In this document: positions 43,120 through 52,391 of the stretch, piece by piece
Layout of the letters: each line of letters begins with the position of its first letter
How positions within the stretch are numbered: the stretch's first letter is position 1
NCBI RefSeq assembly: GCF_012273515.2
Contig: NZ_CP050975.2
Span: 7,068,001-7,132,000 of the forward strand
From: Streptomyces sp. RPA4-2
GTDB taxonomy: Bacteria > Actinomycetota > Actinomycetes > Streptomycetales > Streptomycetaceae
Reading direction: 5' to 3'
DNA: 64,000 nucleotides
Translations under genes and position numbers: made by a program
The notes under the pieces: generated by a model
Told to the model about the DNA's origin: nothing
Database searches by the model: none
Seen by the model: the letters and a program-made list of their open reading frames with translations, nothing else

Positions 43120-43934
43120 CGACGGACGCGGAAAAGACGGAAGCGGCCCCCACGGAGGGCACGGCACTCGTCGAGCTCGACGACGTCAGTAAGTACTACG
43201 GCAACATCCGCGCCCTCGAAGGTGTCTCGCTGGTGGTGCACGCGGGGGAGATCTCCTGCGTGCTCGGGGACAACGGCGCGGGCAAGTCCACCCTTATCAA
43301 GATCATCGCGGGGCTGCACCAGCACGACGCGGGCACGCTGCGCATCGAGGGCGAGGAGACCCGGCTGTCGTCCCCGCGCGAGGCGCTGGACCGCGGGATC
43401 GCCACCGTCTACCAGGACCTCGCCGTCGTCCCGCTGATGCCGGTGTGGCGCAACTTCTTCCTCGGCTCCGAGCCGTCGAAGGGCACGGGTCCCTTCAAGC
43501 GCATGGACGTCGAGTTCATGCGCAGGACCACCCACGCGGAGCTGCTGCGCATGGGCATCGACCTGCGCGACGTCGACCAGCCCATCGGCACGCTGTCCGG
43601 CGGTGAGCGCCAGTGCGTGGCCATCGCCCGCGCCGTGTACTTCGGCGCCAAGGTCCTCGTCCTGGACGAGCCCACCGCCGCGCTCGGTGTGAAGCAGTCC
43701 GGCGTCGTCCTCAAGTACGTCGCCGCCGCCAGGGACGCCGGACTGGGCGTCGTCCTGATCACCCACAACCCGCACCACGCCTACCTGGTGGGCAACCGCT
43801 TCGTCCTCCTCAAGCGCGGCGCCATGTTCGGCAGCCACACCCGTGAGGAGATCACCCTCGACGAGCTCACCCGCCAGATGGCGGGCGGCAGCGAACTCGA
43901 CGACCTCCGCCACGAACTGGAACGCACGACGTAG
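43116..43934 (+). CDS. Sugar ABC transporter ATP-binding protein (single-domain)
   Basis: A 272-residue ATPase with Walker [10 protein letters not shown], signature LSGGE, Walker [13 protein letters not shown] and the switch His in VLITHNP. It has one nucleotide-binding domain, whereas RbsA/XylG are double-domain, so it probably works as a homodimer, as in the simpler actinobacterial sugar importers. Its ATG overlaps the permease TGA. A strong hairpin follows the gene, ending the operon before the ROK kinase gene. Confidence 0.95.
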   Translation: MTTDAEKTEAAPTEGTALVELDDVSKYYGNIRALEGVSLVVHAGEISCVLGDNGAGKSTLIKIIAGLHQHDAGTLRIEGEETRLSSPREALDRGIATVYQDLAVVPLMPVWRNFFLGSEPSKGTGPFKRMDVEFMRRTTHAELLRMGIDLRDVDQPIGTLSGGERQCVAIARAVYFGAKVLVLDEPTAALGVKQSGVVLKYVAAARDAGLGVVLITHNPHHAYLVGNRFVLLKRGAMFGSHTREEITLDELTRQMAGGSELDDLRHELERTT

Positions 43935-43956
43935 CCGTCGCGTCGGGCCCCTCTCG

Positions 43957-43990
43957 CCCCGGCCCGGGAGACGTTCCTTCCCGGCCGGGG
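43957..43990 (+). terminator. Terminator after the ABC operon
   Basis: CCCCGGCCCGGGA pairs with TCCCGGCCGGGG (12 bp, one bulge) with a 9-base loop, 22 bases downstream of the ATPase stop codon. Confidence 0.7.
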
Positions 43991-44055
43991 TGTGAGATCG
44001 GCCTACGGATTTCGTCGGGCGGCGGCGCTTCCAGGGCGGGGGCCGGCGCGTCCTT

Positions 44056-44090
44056 CCCCAGGGGCGCGGGGAACTGCGCGACCAGCCACA
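44056..44090 (-). repeat. Dispersed streptomycete intergenic repeat
   Basis: The stretch around CAGGGGCGCGGGGAACTGCG, continuing CGACCAGCCAC, matches a short repeat I recall as common between genes in many Streptomyces genomes. Only this copy was noticed in the window. The strand shown is arbitrary. It lies in the ~300-bp gap between the ABC operon and the ROK kinase gene, which holds no gene. Confidence 0.5.
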
Positions 44091-44238
44091 ACCGCCCCGC
44101 ACCGTGAGAACGGCCCCCGGCCCCCTCGCTCCGCGTCACAGCCCGCCACCACAGGTAACGGCACGCCACAGCCGCCCCCCGCCCCCCACGCCTCCCCCGG
44201 CGAAGCAAAGCACGGCGGCGTGAGGCAGAATCGGCCCG

Positions 44239-45384
44239 ATGAGCACCTACCGCGACCTCGCACACCGCGGCTCCGCGCGGGCCACCGTCCTGCGGACCGT
44301 CGGGACGCGCGAGCGCCGTTCCCACCTGACGGCGCCCCGCGTCCCCACCGTCGGTATCGACATCGGCGGTACGAAGGTGATGGCGGGCGTCGTCGACGCC
44401 GACGGCAACATCCTGGAGAAGCTCCGCGCCGAGACGCCGGACAAGTCCAAGAGCCCCAAGGTCGTCGAGGACACCATCGTGGAGCTGGTCCTGGACCTCT
44501 CCGACCGGCACGACGTGCACGCGGTCGGCATCGGCGCGGCAGGCTGGGTCGACGCGGAGCGCAACCGCATCCTCTTCGCCCCCCACCTCTCCTGGCGCAA
44601 CGAACCCCTGCGCGACCGCCTCGCGGGCCGCCTCGCCGTACCGGTCCTCGTCGACAACGACGCCAACACCGCCGCCTGGGCGGAATGGCGCTTCGGCGCG
44701 GGCCGCGGCGAGGACAACCTGGTCATGATCACGCTCGGTACCGGCATCGGCGGCGCGCTCCTCGAGGACGGCCAGGTCAGGCGCGGCAGGTTCGGCGTCG
44801 CGGGAGAGTTCGGCCACATGCAGGTGGTCCCCGGCGGCCACCGCTGCGCGTGCGGCAACCGCGGCTGCTGGGAGCAGTACAGCTCCGGCAACGCGCTGGT
44901 CCGCGAGGCCCGCGAGCTCGCCGCCGCGGACTCCCCGGTCGCGTACGGGATCATCGAGCACGTCAAGGGCAACATCGCCGACATCACCGGCCCGATGATC
45001 ACCGAGCTGGCCCGCGAGGGCGACGCCATGTGCATCGAGCTGCTCCAGGACATCGGCCAGTGGCTCGGCGTCGGCATCGCCAACCTGGCGGCCGCCCTCG
45101 ACCCCTCCTGCTTCGTCATCGGCGGCGGCGTCAGCGCGGCCGACGACCTCCTGATCGGCCCGGCCCGCGACGCCTTCCGCCGGCACCTGACCGGCCGCGG
45201 CTACCGTCCCGAGGCCCGCATCGCCCGCGCCCAGCTCGGCCCCGATGCCGGCATGGTCGGCGCCGCCGACCTCGCACGCCTCGTAGCCCGCCGCTTCCGC
45301 CGCGCCAAGCGCCGCCGCGTGGAGCGCTACGAGCGGTACGAGCGTTACACCGAGTCCCGTCGCACGACCCAGGGCACGCCGTGA
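44239..45384 (+). CDS. ROK-family sugar kinase (glucokinase-like)
   Basis: A 381-residue ROK kinase, phosphorylating a sugar with ATP in the cytoplasm. The phosphate-1 motif is VGIDIGGTKVMAGV, the catalytic Asp lies in PVLVDNDANTAAWAEW, ITLGTGIGGALL binds nucleotide, and the ROK zinc motif is HRCACGNRGCWEQY. An unusual ~35-residue N-terminus and a basic C-terminal tail (RRFRRAKRRRVERYERYERY) extend the core. No helix-turn-helix is present, so it is a kinase, not a repressor. Position after the sugar importer suggests it acts on the imported sugar. Its stop overlaps the next gene by 4 bases. Confidence 0.92.
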   Translation: MSTYRDLAHRGSARATVLRTVGTRERRSHLTAPRVPTVGIDIGGTKVMAGVVDADGNILEKLRAETPDKSKSPKVVEDTIVELVLDLSDRHDVHAVGIGAAGWVDAERNRILFAPHLSWRNEPLRDRLAGRLAVPVLVDNDANTAAWAEWRFGAGRGEDNLVMITLGTGIGGALLEDGQVRRGRFGVAGEFGHMQVVPGGHRCACGNRGCWEQYSSGNALVREARELAAADSPVAYGIIEHVKGNIADITGPMITELAREGDAMCIELLQDIGQWLGVGIANLAAALDPSCFVIGGGVSAADDLLIGPARDAFRRHLTGRGYRPEARIARAQLGPDAGMVGAADLARLVARRFRRAKRRRVERYERYERYTESRRTTQGTP

Positions 45385-45962
45385 CCGCCTCGCTGCCACG
45401 CCAGGCGTCACCGCCGGACGAGCCGCGGCGGCCGCCGGAGGACCCGCGCCACAAGTTCCGCCGCCGGGCCCTGACCCTGCTGATCATCGTGCTGCTCATC
45501 GGCGTCCCGGCCGGATACCTGGTGATCTCGGCCAACCAGAGCCGCGACAGCGGCAAGCAGAAAGAGGACAAGTACTCGGCGACCGGTCTCACGGCGGGCT
45601 GGCCCTCGAAGGTCCAGCGCCGCCTCTACCAGGTGGAGATCCCGCACCCGGCCGCCAAGGTCGCGTTCTACGAGACGAACAACTGGAAGACCAGCCGCCT
45701 CTACGCGCAGTTCCAGCTCACCAACGCGGGCCTGGACACCTTCCTCGCCGGCCTGGGAGCCGACCGGCAGGCGCTGACGAAGGACGACATCGCCATCGGC
45801 GCCCGCGACCAGAAGGTCACCGGCTGGAATTTCTCGGTCCCCGGCCAGTGGTGGGGCTTCACCCGCAAGCAGAAGGACCCGGCGCCCACCCAGGACGTCG
45901 TGGTCAACCTGGCCAATCCGACGTTCCCCATGGTGTACGTCGTCTCGCGCACGGTTCCGTGA
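45381..45962 (+). CDS. Membrane-anchored protein linked to the ROK kinase
   Basis: A 193-residue protein with one N-terminal membrane helix (RRALTLLIIVLLIGVPAGYLVI) after a basic Pro-rich cytoplasmic tail, and an outside domain of ~140 residues containing FYETNNWKTSRLYAQFQLT and VTGWNFSVPGQWWGF. I do not recognise the family. The GTG start overlaps the kinase TGA (GTGA), so the two are co-translated. The C-terminal basic tail of the kinase and the basic N-terminus of this protein do not suggest direct binding. Function unknown. Confidence 0.8.
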   Translation: MTASLPRQASPPDEPRRPPEDPRHKFRRRALTLLIIVLLIGVPAGYLVISANQSRDSGKQKEDKYSATGLTAGWPSKVQRRLYQVEIPHPAAKVAFYETNNWKTSRLYAQFQLTNAGLDTFLAGLGADRQALTKDDIAIGARDQKVTGWNFSVPGQWWGFTRKQKDPAPTQDVVVNLANPTFPMVYVVSRTVP

Positions 45963-46060
45963 CGAACCGGTCCCGGGCCGTCGCCGGGACCCGTTGTCAG
46001 ACCCCGCCCGTAGAGTCGAAGACAACTGACGCGACCGAGGGGCGGGAGGTGACCGGACGT

Positions 46061-48997
46061 ATGGGCGAGGCATCCCCGAGGGCCGACATCGCCGTGCCGG
46101 TGCGGCTCGCCGCCGTGTTCCTGCCCGCACCGCTGCCGCGTGACGGACGAATCGCCTTCTGGGACCCGGACGGCGGACCACTGCCCGATCGGGAACGCGG
46201 ACCACTGCCCACGCTGGACGGCGGACCGCCCCCCACTCCGGACAAGGGAACGCCGGCCTACCCGGACAAGGGATCGCGGCCCTCCGCGGCCGACGCCGCG
46301 AGCGGGCCGTCCCACGACCCGACCCGGCTCACGGTGGTACGGCCGCATGGTTCGGGTGTCCGCCGGAGCACGGTCCCCGCGCTCACCCTGCCGATCGCCG
46401 AAGCCCTGCCGCTGCTCGCCGGAGCCCGCCGCGACCGCGCCGCCCACCCCGCCACGGCCTGCTGGGGCGCGGCCACCCTGCACGCCCTGCGCCTCGTCGC
46501 GCGGGGCCGGCTGCTGCCCGGACTGACGCCCGAGGGCTTCGACGCCTGGCGCGCGGGCCCGCTCGACCCGGACGACATCGCGCACCTGCGCGCGCTGGCC
46601 GCAGCCCTCCCGTACGAGGGACACGCCGTCCCCCTCCCCGGCAAGGGCCCCCTGCGGCTGCCCGAACCGGAAGCGCTGATCCGCTCCTTCCTGGACGCGG
46701 TCGCCGACACCCTGCCGCGCACCCCCGCCGCTCCCCACACCTCGGGGAAGCCCTTCGCGGCCCGCGAACCGCAGCGGCTGCCCGCCGCCCACGACTGGGC
46801 CGCGGAGGTCGCCGCGGGCATGGACGCGGGCGTGCGGATCTCGCTCCGCCTGGACCTGTCGGCGTACCAGCTCTTCGACGACGGCGAGGGAGCGCGCCGC
46901 GCGGGCGCCGCCGTCGTCCAGGTGCACAGCCTCGCCGACCCCACGCTCGTCGTCGACGCCGCCGCGCTGTGGGCGGGAGGGGCCGACGCGGCCTTCGGTC
47001 CCCGCGCCCGGGTGGACGCGGCACTCGCCGTACGCCGCGCGGCCCGCGTCTGGCCACCCCTGGACCGCCTCTCGGAACAGGACGTGCCCGACGTCCTCGC
47101 CCTCTTCGAGGAGGAGCTGTCCGACCTCCTCGGCGTCGCGGCGACCCGCCTCGGCGCGGCAGGCGTCGCCGTGCACTGGCCCCGGGACCTCGCCCACGAC
47201 CTGAGCGCGGCCGCGGTGGTGCGCTCCGCCCCCGGATCGGCCACGGACGGCACGGGATACTTCGAGAGCGAGGAACTCCTCCAGTTCCGCTGGCAGTTGG
47301 CGCTCGGTGGGGATCCGCTCACCGAGGCCGAGATGGACGCGCTCGCCGAGGCCCACCGTCCGGTCGTCCGGCTGCGGGACCAGTGGGTGCTGGTCGACCC
47401 CGCCCTCGTCCGCAAGGCCCGTAAGCGCGAACTGGGCCTGCTGGACCCGGTCGACGCGCTCTCCATGGCGCTGACCGGCACCGCGGAGGTCGACGGCGAG
47501 ACGGTCGAGGCCGTACCGGTCGGCGCGCTCGCCGCGCTGCGCGACCGGCTGACGGCCGGCGTCGTCCCCGTCGAGCCGCCACCGGGTCTCCAGGCCCGCC
47601 TGCGGGACTACCAGCTCAGGGGGCTCGCCTGGCTGGACCTCATGACCTCGCTCGGCCTCGGCGGCTGCCTCGCCGACGACATGGGTCTGGGCAAGACCAT
47701 CACCCTCATCGCCCTGCATCTGCGCCGGGCCCACGCCGAACCGACCCTGGTCGTCTGCCCGGCCTCGCTGCTGGGCAACTGGCAGCGGGAGATCACCCGT
47801 TTCGCCCCCGGTGTCCCCGTCCGCCGCTTCCACGGCCCCGAGCGCACCCTCGACGACCTCGACGGAGGCTTCGTCCTCACCACCTACGGCACGATGCGCT
47901 CGGCCGCGCCCCGGCTCGCCCAGCAGGCCTGGGGCATGGTCGTCGCGGACGAGGCGCAGCACGTCAAGAACCCCTACTCGGCGACGGCGAAGGCCCTGCG
48001 GACCATCCCGTCCCCCGCGCGCGTCGCCCTGACCGGCACCCCCGTGGAGAACAACCTCTCCGAGCTGTGGGCCCTCCTGGACTGGACGACCCCCGGCCTG
48101 CTCGGCCCCCTGAAGTCCTTCCGCGCCCGGCACGCACGCGCGGTGGAGAACGGCGAGGACGAGGAGGCGGTGGCCCGTCTGGCCCGGCTGATCCGTCCCT
48201 TCCTGCTCCGCCGCAAGAAGTCCGACCCCGGGATCGTCCCCGAGCTCCCGCCCAAGACGGAGACGGACCATCCGGTACCGCTGACCCGTGAACAGGCCTC
48301 GCTCTACGAGGCGGTGGTCCGTGAGTCGATGCTCGCGATCGAGACTGCCGAGGGCATCGCCCGGCGCGGCCTCGTCCTCAAGCTGCTGACCTCCCTCAAG
48401 CAGGTGTGCAACCATCCGGCGCTGTTCCTGAAGGAGGACACGCAGGCCGCCGCCCACGGGCCCGCCGCCCGTTCAGGGAAGCTGGCCCTGCTCGACGAGC
48501 TCCTGGACACCCTCCTCGCGGAGGACGGCTCGGCACTCGTCTTCACCCAGTACGTGGGGATGGCCCGCCTGATCACCGCCCACCTCGCCGCACGCGCCGT
48601 CCCGGTGGAGCTCCTGCACGGCGGCACCCCGGTCGCCGAACGCGAACACATGGTGGACCGCTTCCAGAGCGGCGCCACCCCGGTCCTGGTGCTGTCCCTC
48701 AAGGCCGCAGGCACGGGTCTGAACCTCACCCGGGCCGGCCATGTCATCCACTTCGACCGCTGGTGGAACCCCGCGGTCGAGGAGCAGGCGACCGACCGCG
48801 CCTACCGCATCGGTCAGACCCAGCCCGTCCAGGTCCACCGCCTCATCACCGAGGGCACGGTGGAGGACCGCATCGCCGAGATGCTCGAAGCGAAGCGGGC
48901 GCTGGCCGACGCGATCCTCGGCTCCGGAGAGGCCTCCCTGACCGAGCTGACCGACCGCGACCTGTCGGACCTGGTCTCACTCCGGAGGACCGAGTGA
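46061..48997 (+). CDS. SNF2-family helicase (DEAD/DEAH, SWI2/SNF2)
   Basis: A 978-residue SNF2-type ATPase. The C-terminal half holds the motifs: I LADDMGLGKTIT, Ia VVCPASLLGNWQ, II VADEAQ, III ALTGTPVENNLSELW, IV/V LVFTQYVGMARLI and LSLKAAGTGLN, VI QATDRAYRIGQTQPVQV. The N-terminal ~470 residues hold the bacterial SNF2-associated region with an early low-complexity segment (GGPLPDRERGPLPTLDGGPP) that looks like a recent insertion. The ATG at 46061 is used, with GGGAGG 11 bases upstream; a GTG at 46049 is possible. It overlaps a SWIM zinc-finger gene by GTGA, so the two likely act together on DNA, perhaps in repair or chromosome remodelling. Confidence 0.93.
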   Translation: MGEASPRADIAVPVRLAAVFLPAPLPRDGRIAFWDPDGGPLPDRERGPLPTLDGGPPPTPDKGTPAYPDKGSRPSAADAASGPSHDPTRLTVVRPHGSGVRRSTVPALTLPIAEALPLLAGARRDRAAHPATACWGAATLHALRLVARGRLLPGLTPEGFDAWRAGPLDPDDIAHLRALAAALPYEGHAVPLPGKGPLRLPEPEALIRSFLDAVADTLPRTPAAPHTSGKPFAAREPQRLPAAHDWAAEVAAGMDAGVRISLRLDLSAYQLFDDGEGARRAGAAVVQVHSLADPTLVVDAAALWAGGADAAFGPRARVDAALAVRRAARVWPPLDRLSEQDVPDVLALFEEELSDLLGVAATRLGAAGVAVHWPRDLAHDLSAAAVVRSAPGSATDGTGYFESEELLQFRWQLALGGDPLTEAEMDALAEAHRPVVRLRDQWVLVDPALVRKARKRELGLLDPVDALSMALTGTAEVDGETVEAVPVGALAALRDRLTAGVVPVEPPPGLQARLRDYQLRGLAWLDLMTSLGLGGCLADDMGLGKTITLIALHLRRAHAEPTLVVCPASLLGNWQREITRFAPGVPVRRFHGPERTLDDLDGGFVLTTYGTMRSAAPRLAQQAWGMVVADEAQHVKNPYSATAKALRTIPSPARVALTGTPVENNLSELWALLDWTTPGLLGPLKSFRARHARAVENGEDEEAVARLARLIRPFLLRRKKSDPGIVPELPPKTETDHPVPLTREQASLYEAVVRESMLAIETAEGIARRGLVLKLLTSLKQVCNHPALFLKEDTQAAAHGPAARSGKLALLDELLDTLLAEDGSALVFTQYVGMARLITAHLAARAVPVELLHGGTPVAEREHMVDRFQSGATPVLVLSLKAAGTGLNLTRAGHVIHFDRWWNPAVEEQATDRAYRIGQTQPVQVHRLITEGTVEDRIAEMLEAKRALADAILGSGEASLTELTDRDLSDLVSLRRTE

Positions 48998-51438
48998 GCG
49001 CTTCCACGGACGAGGGACGGCCGGAGCCCGGCGGAACGGACGGACAGGAAGAGCCCCGCGCCGCAGGCTCCGCGCGCCTCGCGACCGAGGGCGCGCGTCC
49101 CGCCGACGCGGCCCGCCGTGCCCTGCGGGCCGCGCGGGAGCGGGAGGGGCGGGGAGCGGCGCCCGAGGACGAGCCGGACCCGCCGGCCGAGGCGACCCCG
49201 GTCACCTCGGTCACTCCGGGGGGCCGACCGGGCGACGCGGCCCGCCAGGCGCTGCGCCGCGCCGCCGGAAGGGGGAGCGTCCCTGGTGCCGGAGCCGGAG
49301 CCGGAGCCGGAGCCGGTGCCGGTGCCGGTGCCGGAGCCGGTGAAGTGCCGCCTGTCGAGGGCACTTCCGGGCCGGCCCCGGAGCCCGCGGCGTCCGGCGA
49401 ACCTTTGGTGGACGAAACCGCGACGGGACCGGACGGCCAGGTCGGTACGGCCCCGGGCGTCACGCGTCCGGCTGATGTCGCCCGCCAGGCCCTGCGCGCC
49501 GCACGCAGCGAAGCACGGCAGGCGCGGGCGGACGTCGGCGACGAGGCGGCCGAGCCCCGACGCCGGCTCACCGACCGGACACCGCCGACCGGTTCACCGG
49601 CCCGGCGGACCCCGCGTGGCCACGACCCGGGAGCGAGGACCCGGGACGTACGGGACCTCCTCGCCGGAGCCTTCGAGCTGCCCGACACCGATCCCCGGCC
49701 CCGTACGACGCGACCGCCCATCCCCGACGCCACGCCGCTGCCCGGCGCGCGTACCGCCGCGGGACCGGAGACGCCCGACGCGGGGACACCCAACCGCCGG
49801 GCCAGGCCCGCGGAAGCCCCCCGAGCGACCATGGCGGGGGCCGAGCCCGCTGAGGCCACGGAGACCGCCGGGCCGACCGCCGGTACGGAGACCGCTCGGG
49901 GTACGGAGACCGCCGGATCGACCGCCCGGGGTACGGAGGCCGATGGGGCGACGACCGATGGAGGGACGGAGACCACCGGATCGACCGCCCGGGTCACGCA
50001 GACCGACGGGTCGTCCGCCCGAGGCACGGCGACCGGGCGCACGACCGCCGGGCGCGTTGACACCACCGAGGTGCCCCCCGGGCACGCCCGGGCCACCTGG
50101 TCGACGGACGCGCCCAAGGGCGATTCCGTCGTGCCGGGGGACCGGAGCGCACCCCGGGCGGGACGGCTGCCGCGGTCCATGGGGTCGCCGGGTCGGGACG
50201 GCGAGCTGCGCCGTACCTTCCCCACGCTCCCGGCACGGACGCCGGACGCCGAGGCGTTCGCGCGGACGTGGTGGGGCAATGCCTGGGTGAGCGCCCTGGA
50301 GGAGGGCGCGCTCGACGCGGCGCGGCTGGCGCGGGGCCGGGCCTACGCGGACAAGGGGCGGGTCGACGCCATCACGGTCACCCCGGGGCTGGTGCTGGCG
50401 TACGTGCACGGGAGCCGTCCCCGGCCCTACCGCGTGCAGGTCGCCCTGCGGACGCTGGACGACGGGGACTGGGACCGCTTCCTCGACGCGGCCGCCGAGC
50501 GGCCCGGTCACATCGCGGCGCTGCTCGACAAGGAGATGCCCCGCTCGCTCGCCGACTGCGGGGTCGACCTGCTCCCCGGCCCCGGCGACCTCGCACCGCA
50601 CTGCAGCTGCCCCGACTCCGGCCACCCCTGCAAACACGCGGCGGCGCTCTGCTACGAGACGGCACGTCTGCTGGACGAGGACCCGTTCGTCCTGCTTCTG
50701 CTGCGCGGCCGGGGCGAGCATGAGCTGCTGGACGGACTCTCCCGCCGCAACGCGGCCCGTGCGGCCCGCGCCGCCCAGGAGCAGGAGCCGGCGTCCCTTC
50801 CCGGCGTACGGGCCCGGGACGCCCTCGCCCGCCGGAGCCTGCCGCCCCTTCCGGCACCCCTGCCCGCGCCCGCGCACCCCGAGCAGCCGCCGACCTACCC
50901 GGGCGCGCCGGGCGGTCCCGACCCGTTCGCGCTGGACCAGTTGGCGACGGACGCGGCGGCCCGCGCGCACGCGTTGCTGACCGCGGGCCGCGACCCGGTC
51001 GCGGAGCTGACCCTCTGGCAGGACGCGGTCCGGCTCGCCGCCGCCCGCCCCGGTTCCGGACTCACCGCGGCCACGCGCGCCCTCTACTCCTCGCTCGCCT
51101 CGGCCGCCGGCCGCACCCCGGCCGACCTGGCGCGTGCGGTCGCCGCCTGGCGCCAGGGCGGAATCGAGGGGCTGAGCGTGCTCGAAGAGTCCTGGGACCC
51201 GCCCGCGGGCCGCTTCGACCGAGCCCGCCCGCTCCTGCTCGCCGCCGACCTCCCCGCCTTCCGCCCCTGGCGCAACCACCTCACGCACCCCCGCGGCCAC
51301 GCCCAACTGCGCCTGGGCCACGACGGTCTCTGGTACGCGTACGAATCGGAACCGGGTCAGGACGACTGGTGGCCGCGCGGCACCCCCGACCTCGACCCCG
51401 TCGGCGCCCTCACGGGCCTCGGCGCACCCGGGGAGTAG
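48994..51438 (+). CDS. SWIM zinc-finger protein with a long disordered N-terminus
   Basis: An 814-residue partner of the SNF2 helicase. The conserved part starts near residue 405 (LRRTFPTLPARTPDAEAFARTWWGNAWVSALE) and contains the SWIM motif CSCPDSGHPCKHAAALCYE (CxC...CxH) binding zinc. The first ~400 residues are low complexity and rich in Ala, Gly, Pro, Thr: they hold three copies of a RPxDxARxALRAA motif, a (GA)9 tract from a hexanucleotide repeat, and a TE/TG/ST-rich segment. The GTG overlaps the helicase TGA. SWIM proteins in such pairs probably contact nucleic acid or the helicase; the exact role is unknown. Confidence 0.88.
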   Translation: MSASTDEGRPEPGGTDGQEEPRAAGSARLATEGARPADAARRALRAAREREGRGAAPEDEPDPPAEATPVTSVTPGGRPGDAARQALRRAAGRGSVPGAGAGAGAGAGAGAGAGAGEVPPVEGTSGPAPEPAASGEPLVDETATGPDGQVGTAPGVTRPADVARQALRAARSEARQARADVGDEAAEPRRRLTDRTPPTGSPARRTPRGHDPGARTRDVRDLLAGAFELPDTDPRPRTTRPPIPDATPLPGARTAAGPETPDAGTPNRRARPAEAPRATMAGAEPAEATETAGPTAGTETARGTETAGSTARGTEADGATTDGGTETTGSTARVTQTDGSSARGTATGRTTAGRVDTTEVPPGHARATWSTDAPKGDSVVPGDRSAPRAGRLPRSMGSPGRDGELRRTFPTLPARTPDAEAFARTWWGNAWVSALEEGALDAARLARGRAYADKGRVDAITVTPGLVLAYVHGSRPRPYRVQVALRTLDDGDWDRFLDAAAERPGHIAALLDKEMPRSLADCGVDLLPGPGDLAPHCSCPDSGHPCKHAAALCYETARLLDEDPFVLLLLRGRGEHELLDGLSRRNAARAARAAQEQEPASLPGVRARDALARRSLPPLPAPLPAPAHPEQPPTYPGAPGGPDPFALDQLATDAAARAHALLTAGRDPVAELTLWQDAVRLAAARPGSGLTAATRALYSSLASAAGRTPADLARAVAAWRQGGIEGLSVLEESWDPPAGRFDRARPLLLAADLPAFRPWRNHLTHPRGHAQLRLGHDGLWYAYESEPGQDDWWPRGTPDLDPVGALTGLGAPGE
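49285..49338. repeat. Hexanucleotide tandem repeat coding for (Gly-Ala)9
   Basis: Nine consecutive 6-bp units, each GGAGCC or GGTGCC, inside the SWIM-protein gene. Units differ only at one base (A or T), a pattern expected from slippage with silent change. The length may vary between strains. Confidence 0.9.
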
Positions 51439-51492
51439 CTTCGCGGAGGGACCACTCAGACCCGTACCGGCGAGGGGCGCACGCGTCGCGGC

Positions 51493-52380
51493 TCAGGTGC
51501 GCACGCACTGTTCGATGATCGAGGCGACGTGCTGCACGGCCGGTGAGTTGCGGTGCGCTCGGCGGGCCAGGATGAGATCGATGGTCTCCGTCTCGGCGAG
51601 CGGTACGTACGTCACGCCGTCGAGCCGCAGGCTCCGCACCGACTGCGGCACGAGGGCGACGCCGTGTCCCGCGGCCACCAGGACGACGAGGGTCGCGGTC
51701 TCGCCGACCTCGATGAGGGACGAAGGCTCGAATCCGGCCCGGGCGCAGGCCGACAGGACGCGGTCGTACATGGCGGACCGCGGCTGCGAGGGGTGGATGA
51801 CGAAGGGTTCGTCGGCCAGCGCGCTCAGCGCGATCCGCTCGTCGGCCGCCAGCGGATGGTGGGCCGGCAGCACGGCCATCAGGGGTTCGGTGCGCAGTGG
51901 TGTGAGGTGCACCCCCTCGACCCCGGCCGCGCCCGCACGGGACACGGCGAGGTCGTAGGTGCCGGTGAGCAGGCCCTCCACGAGCTCCGGGGTGATCAGC
52001 TCGCCGCGCAGGTCAAGGGTGAGCTGAGGCAGCTGGGACCGTACGGTGCGGGCGACGCGGGGCAGCACGTCGTAGGTGGCGGTTCCGATGAACCCGACGG
52101 AGACGCGGCCGACGTGGCCGGTGGCGAGCTCCGCCATGTGGACGCGGGCGCGTTCGGCCTCGGTGACCAGCGTACGGGCGTACGGGGTCAGGTGACGGCC
52201 CGCCTCGGTGAGTTCCACGTGCCGGGTCGAGCGGTGGAAGAGGGCGATGCCGAGCTCGCGCTCCAAGGCCTTGATCTGCTGCGAGAGAGCCGGCTGGGCG
52301 ACGTGCAGGCGGGCCGCCGCGCGCCCGAAGTGGCACTCCTCCGCGAGAGTGAGGAAATAGCGGGCCTGACGCAGTTCCAT
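51493..52380 (-). CDS. LysR-family regulator of the aromatic-acid cluster
   Basis: A 295-residue LysR regulator: N-terminal helix-turn-helix (MELRQARYFLTLAEECHFGRAAARLHVAQPALSQQIKALE-type layout, residues 1-60) and a substrate-binding domain (RVSVGFIGTATYDVLPRVARTV, then HPLAADERIALSALADEPF and GHGVALVPQSV). It resembles BenM/CatM/PcaQ-type regulators of beta-ketoadipate genes. It is divergent from the thiolase and CoA-transferase genes, and an ATAAGG-CCA-CCTTAT palindrome with a T-N11-A core lies in the gap, as expected for a LysR box. The likely effector is a ring-cleavage intermediate such as 3-oxoadipate or muconate-type acid. Confidence 0.92.
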   Translation of the reverse strand: MELRQARYFLTLAEECHFGRAAARLHVAQPALSQQIKALERELGIALFHRSTRHVELTEAGRHLTPYARTLVTEAERARVHMAELATGHVGRVSVGFIGTATYDVLPRVARTVRSQLPQLTLDLRGELITPELVEGLLTGTYDLAVSRAGAAGVEGVHLTPLRTEPLMAVLPAHHPLAADERIALSALADEPFVIHPSQPRSAMYDRVLSACARAGFEPSSLIEVGETATLVVLVAAGHGVALVPQSVRSLRLDGVTYVPLAETETIDLILARRAHRNSPAVQHVASIIEQCVRT

Positions 52381-52391
52381 GACACCATCTT

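Noticed and set aside
41057..43934. Complete biosynthetic or defence island in the ABC region
   Set aside because: All genes fit an ordinary sugar import operon; no nuclease, toxin or assembly-line gene occurs.
44239..45384. ROK transcriptional repressor instead of a kinase
   Set aside because: No N-terminal helix-turn-helix precedes the kinase fold; the ATP-binding, catalytic Asp and zinc motifs are complete.
45701..48457. A 918-codon minus-strand frame opposite the SNF2 gene
   Set aside because: The helicase motifs on the plus strand are unambiguous; the opposite frame is Gly/Arg/Glu-rich shadow sequence.
49285..49338. Possible collagen-like or structural repeat protein in the SWIM gene
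   Set aside because: The (GA)9 tract is explained by hexanucleotide slippage within a disordered region; there is no Gly-X-Y pattern.
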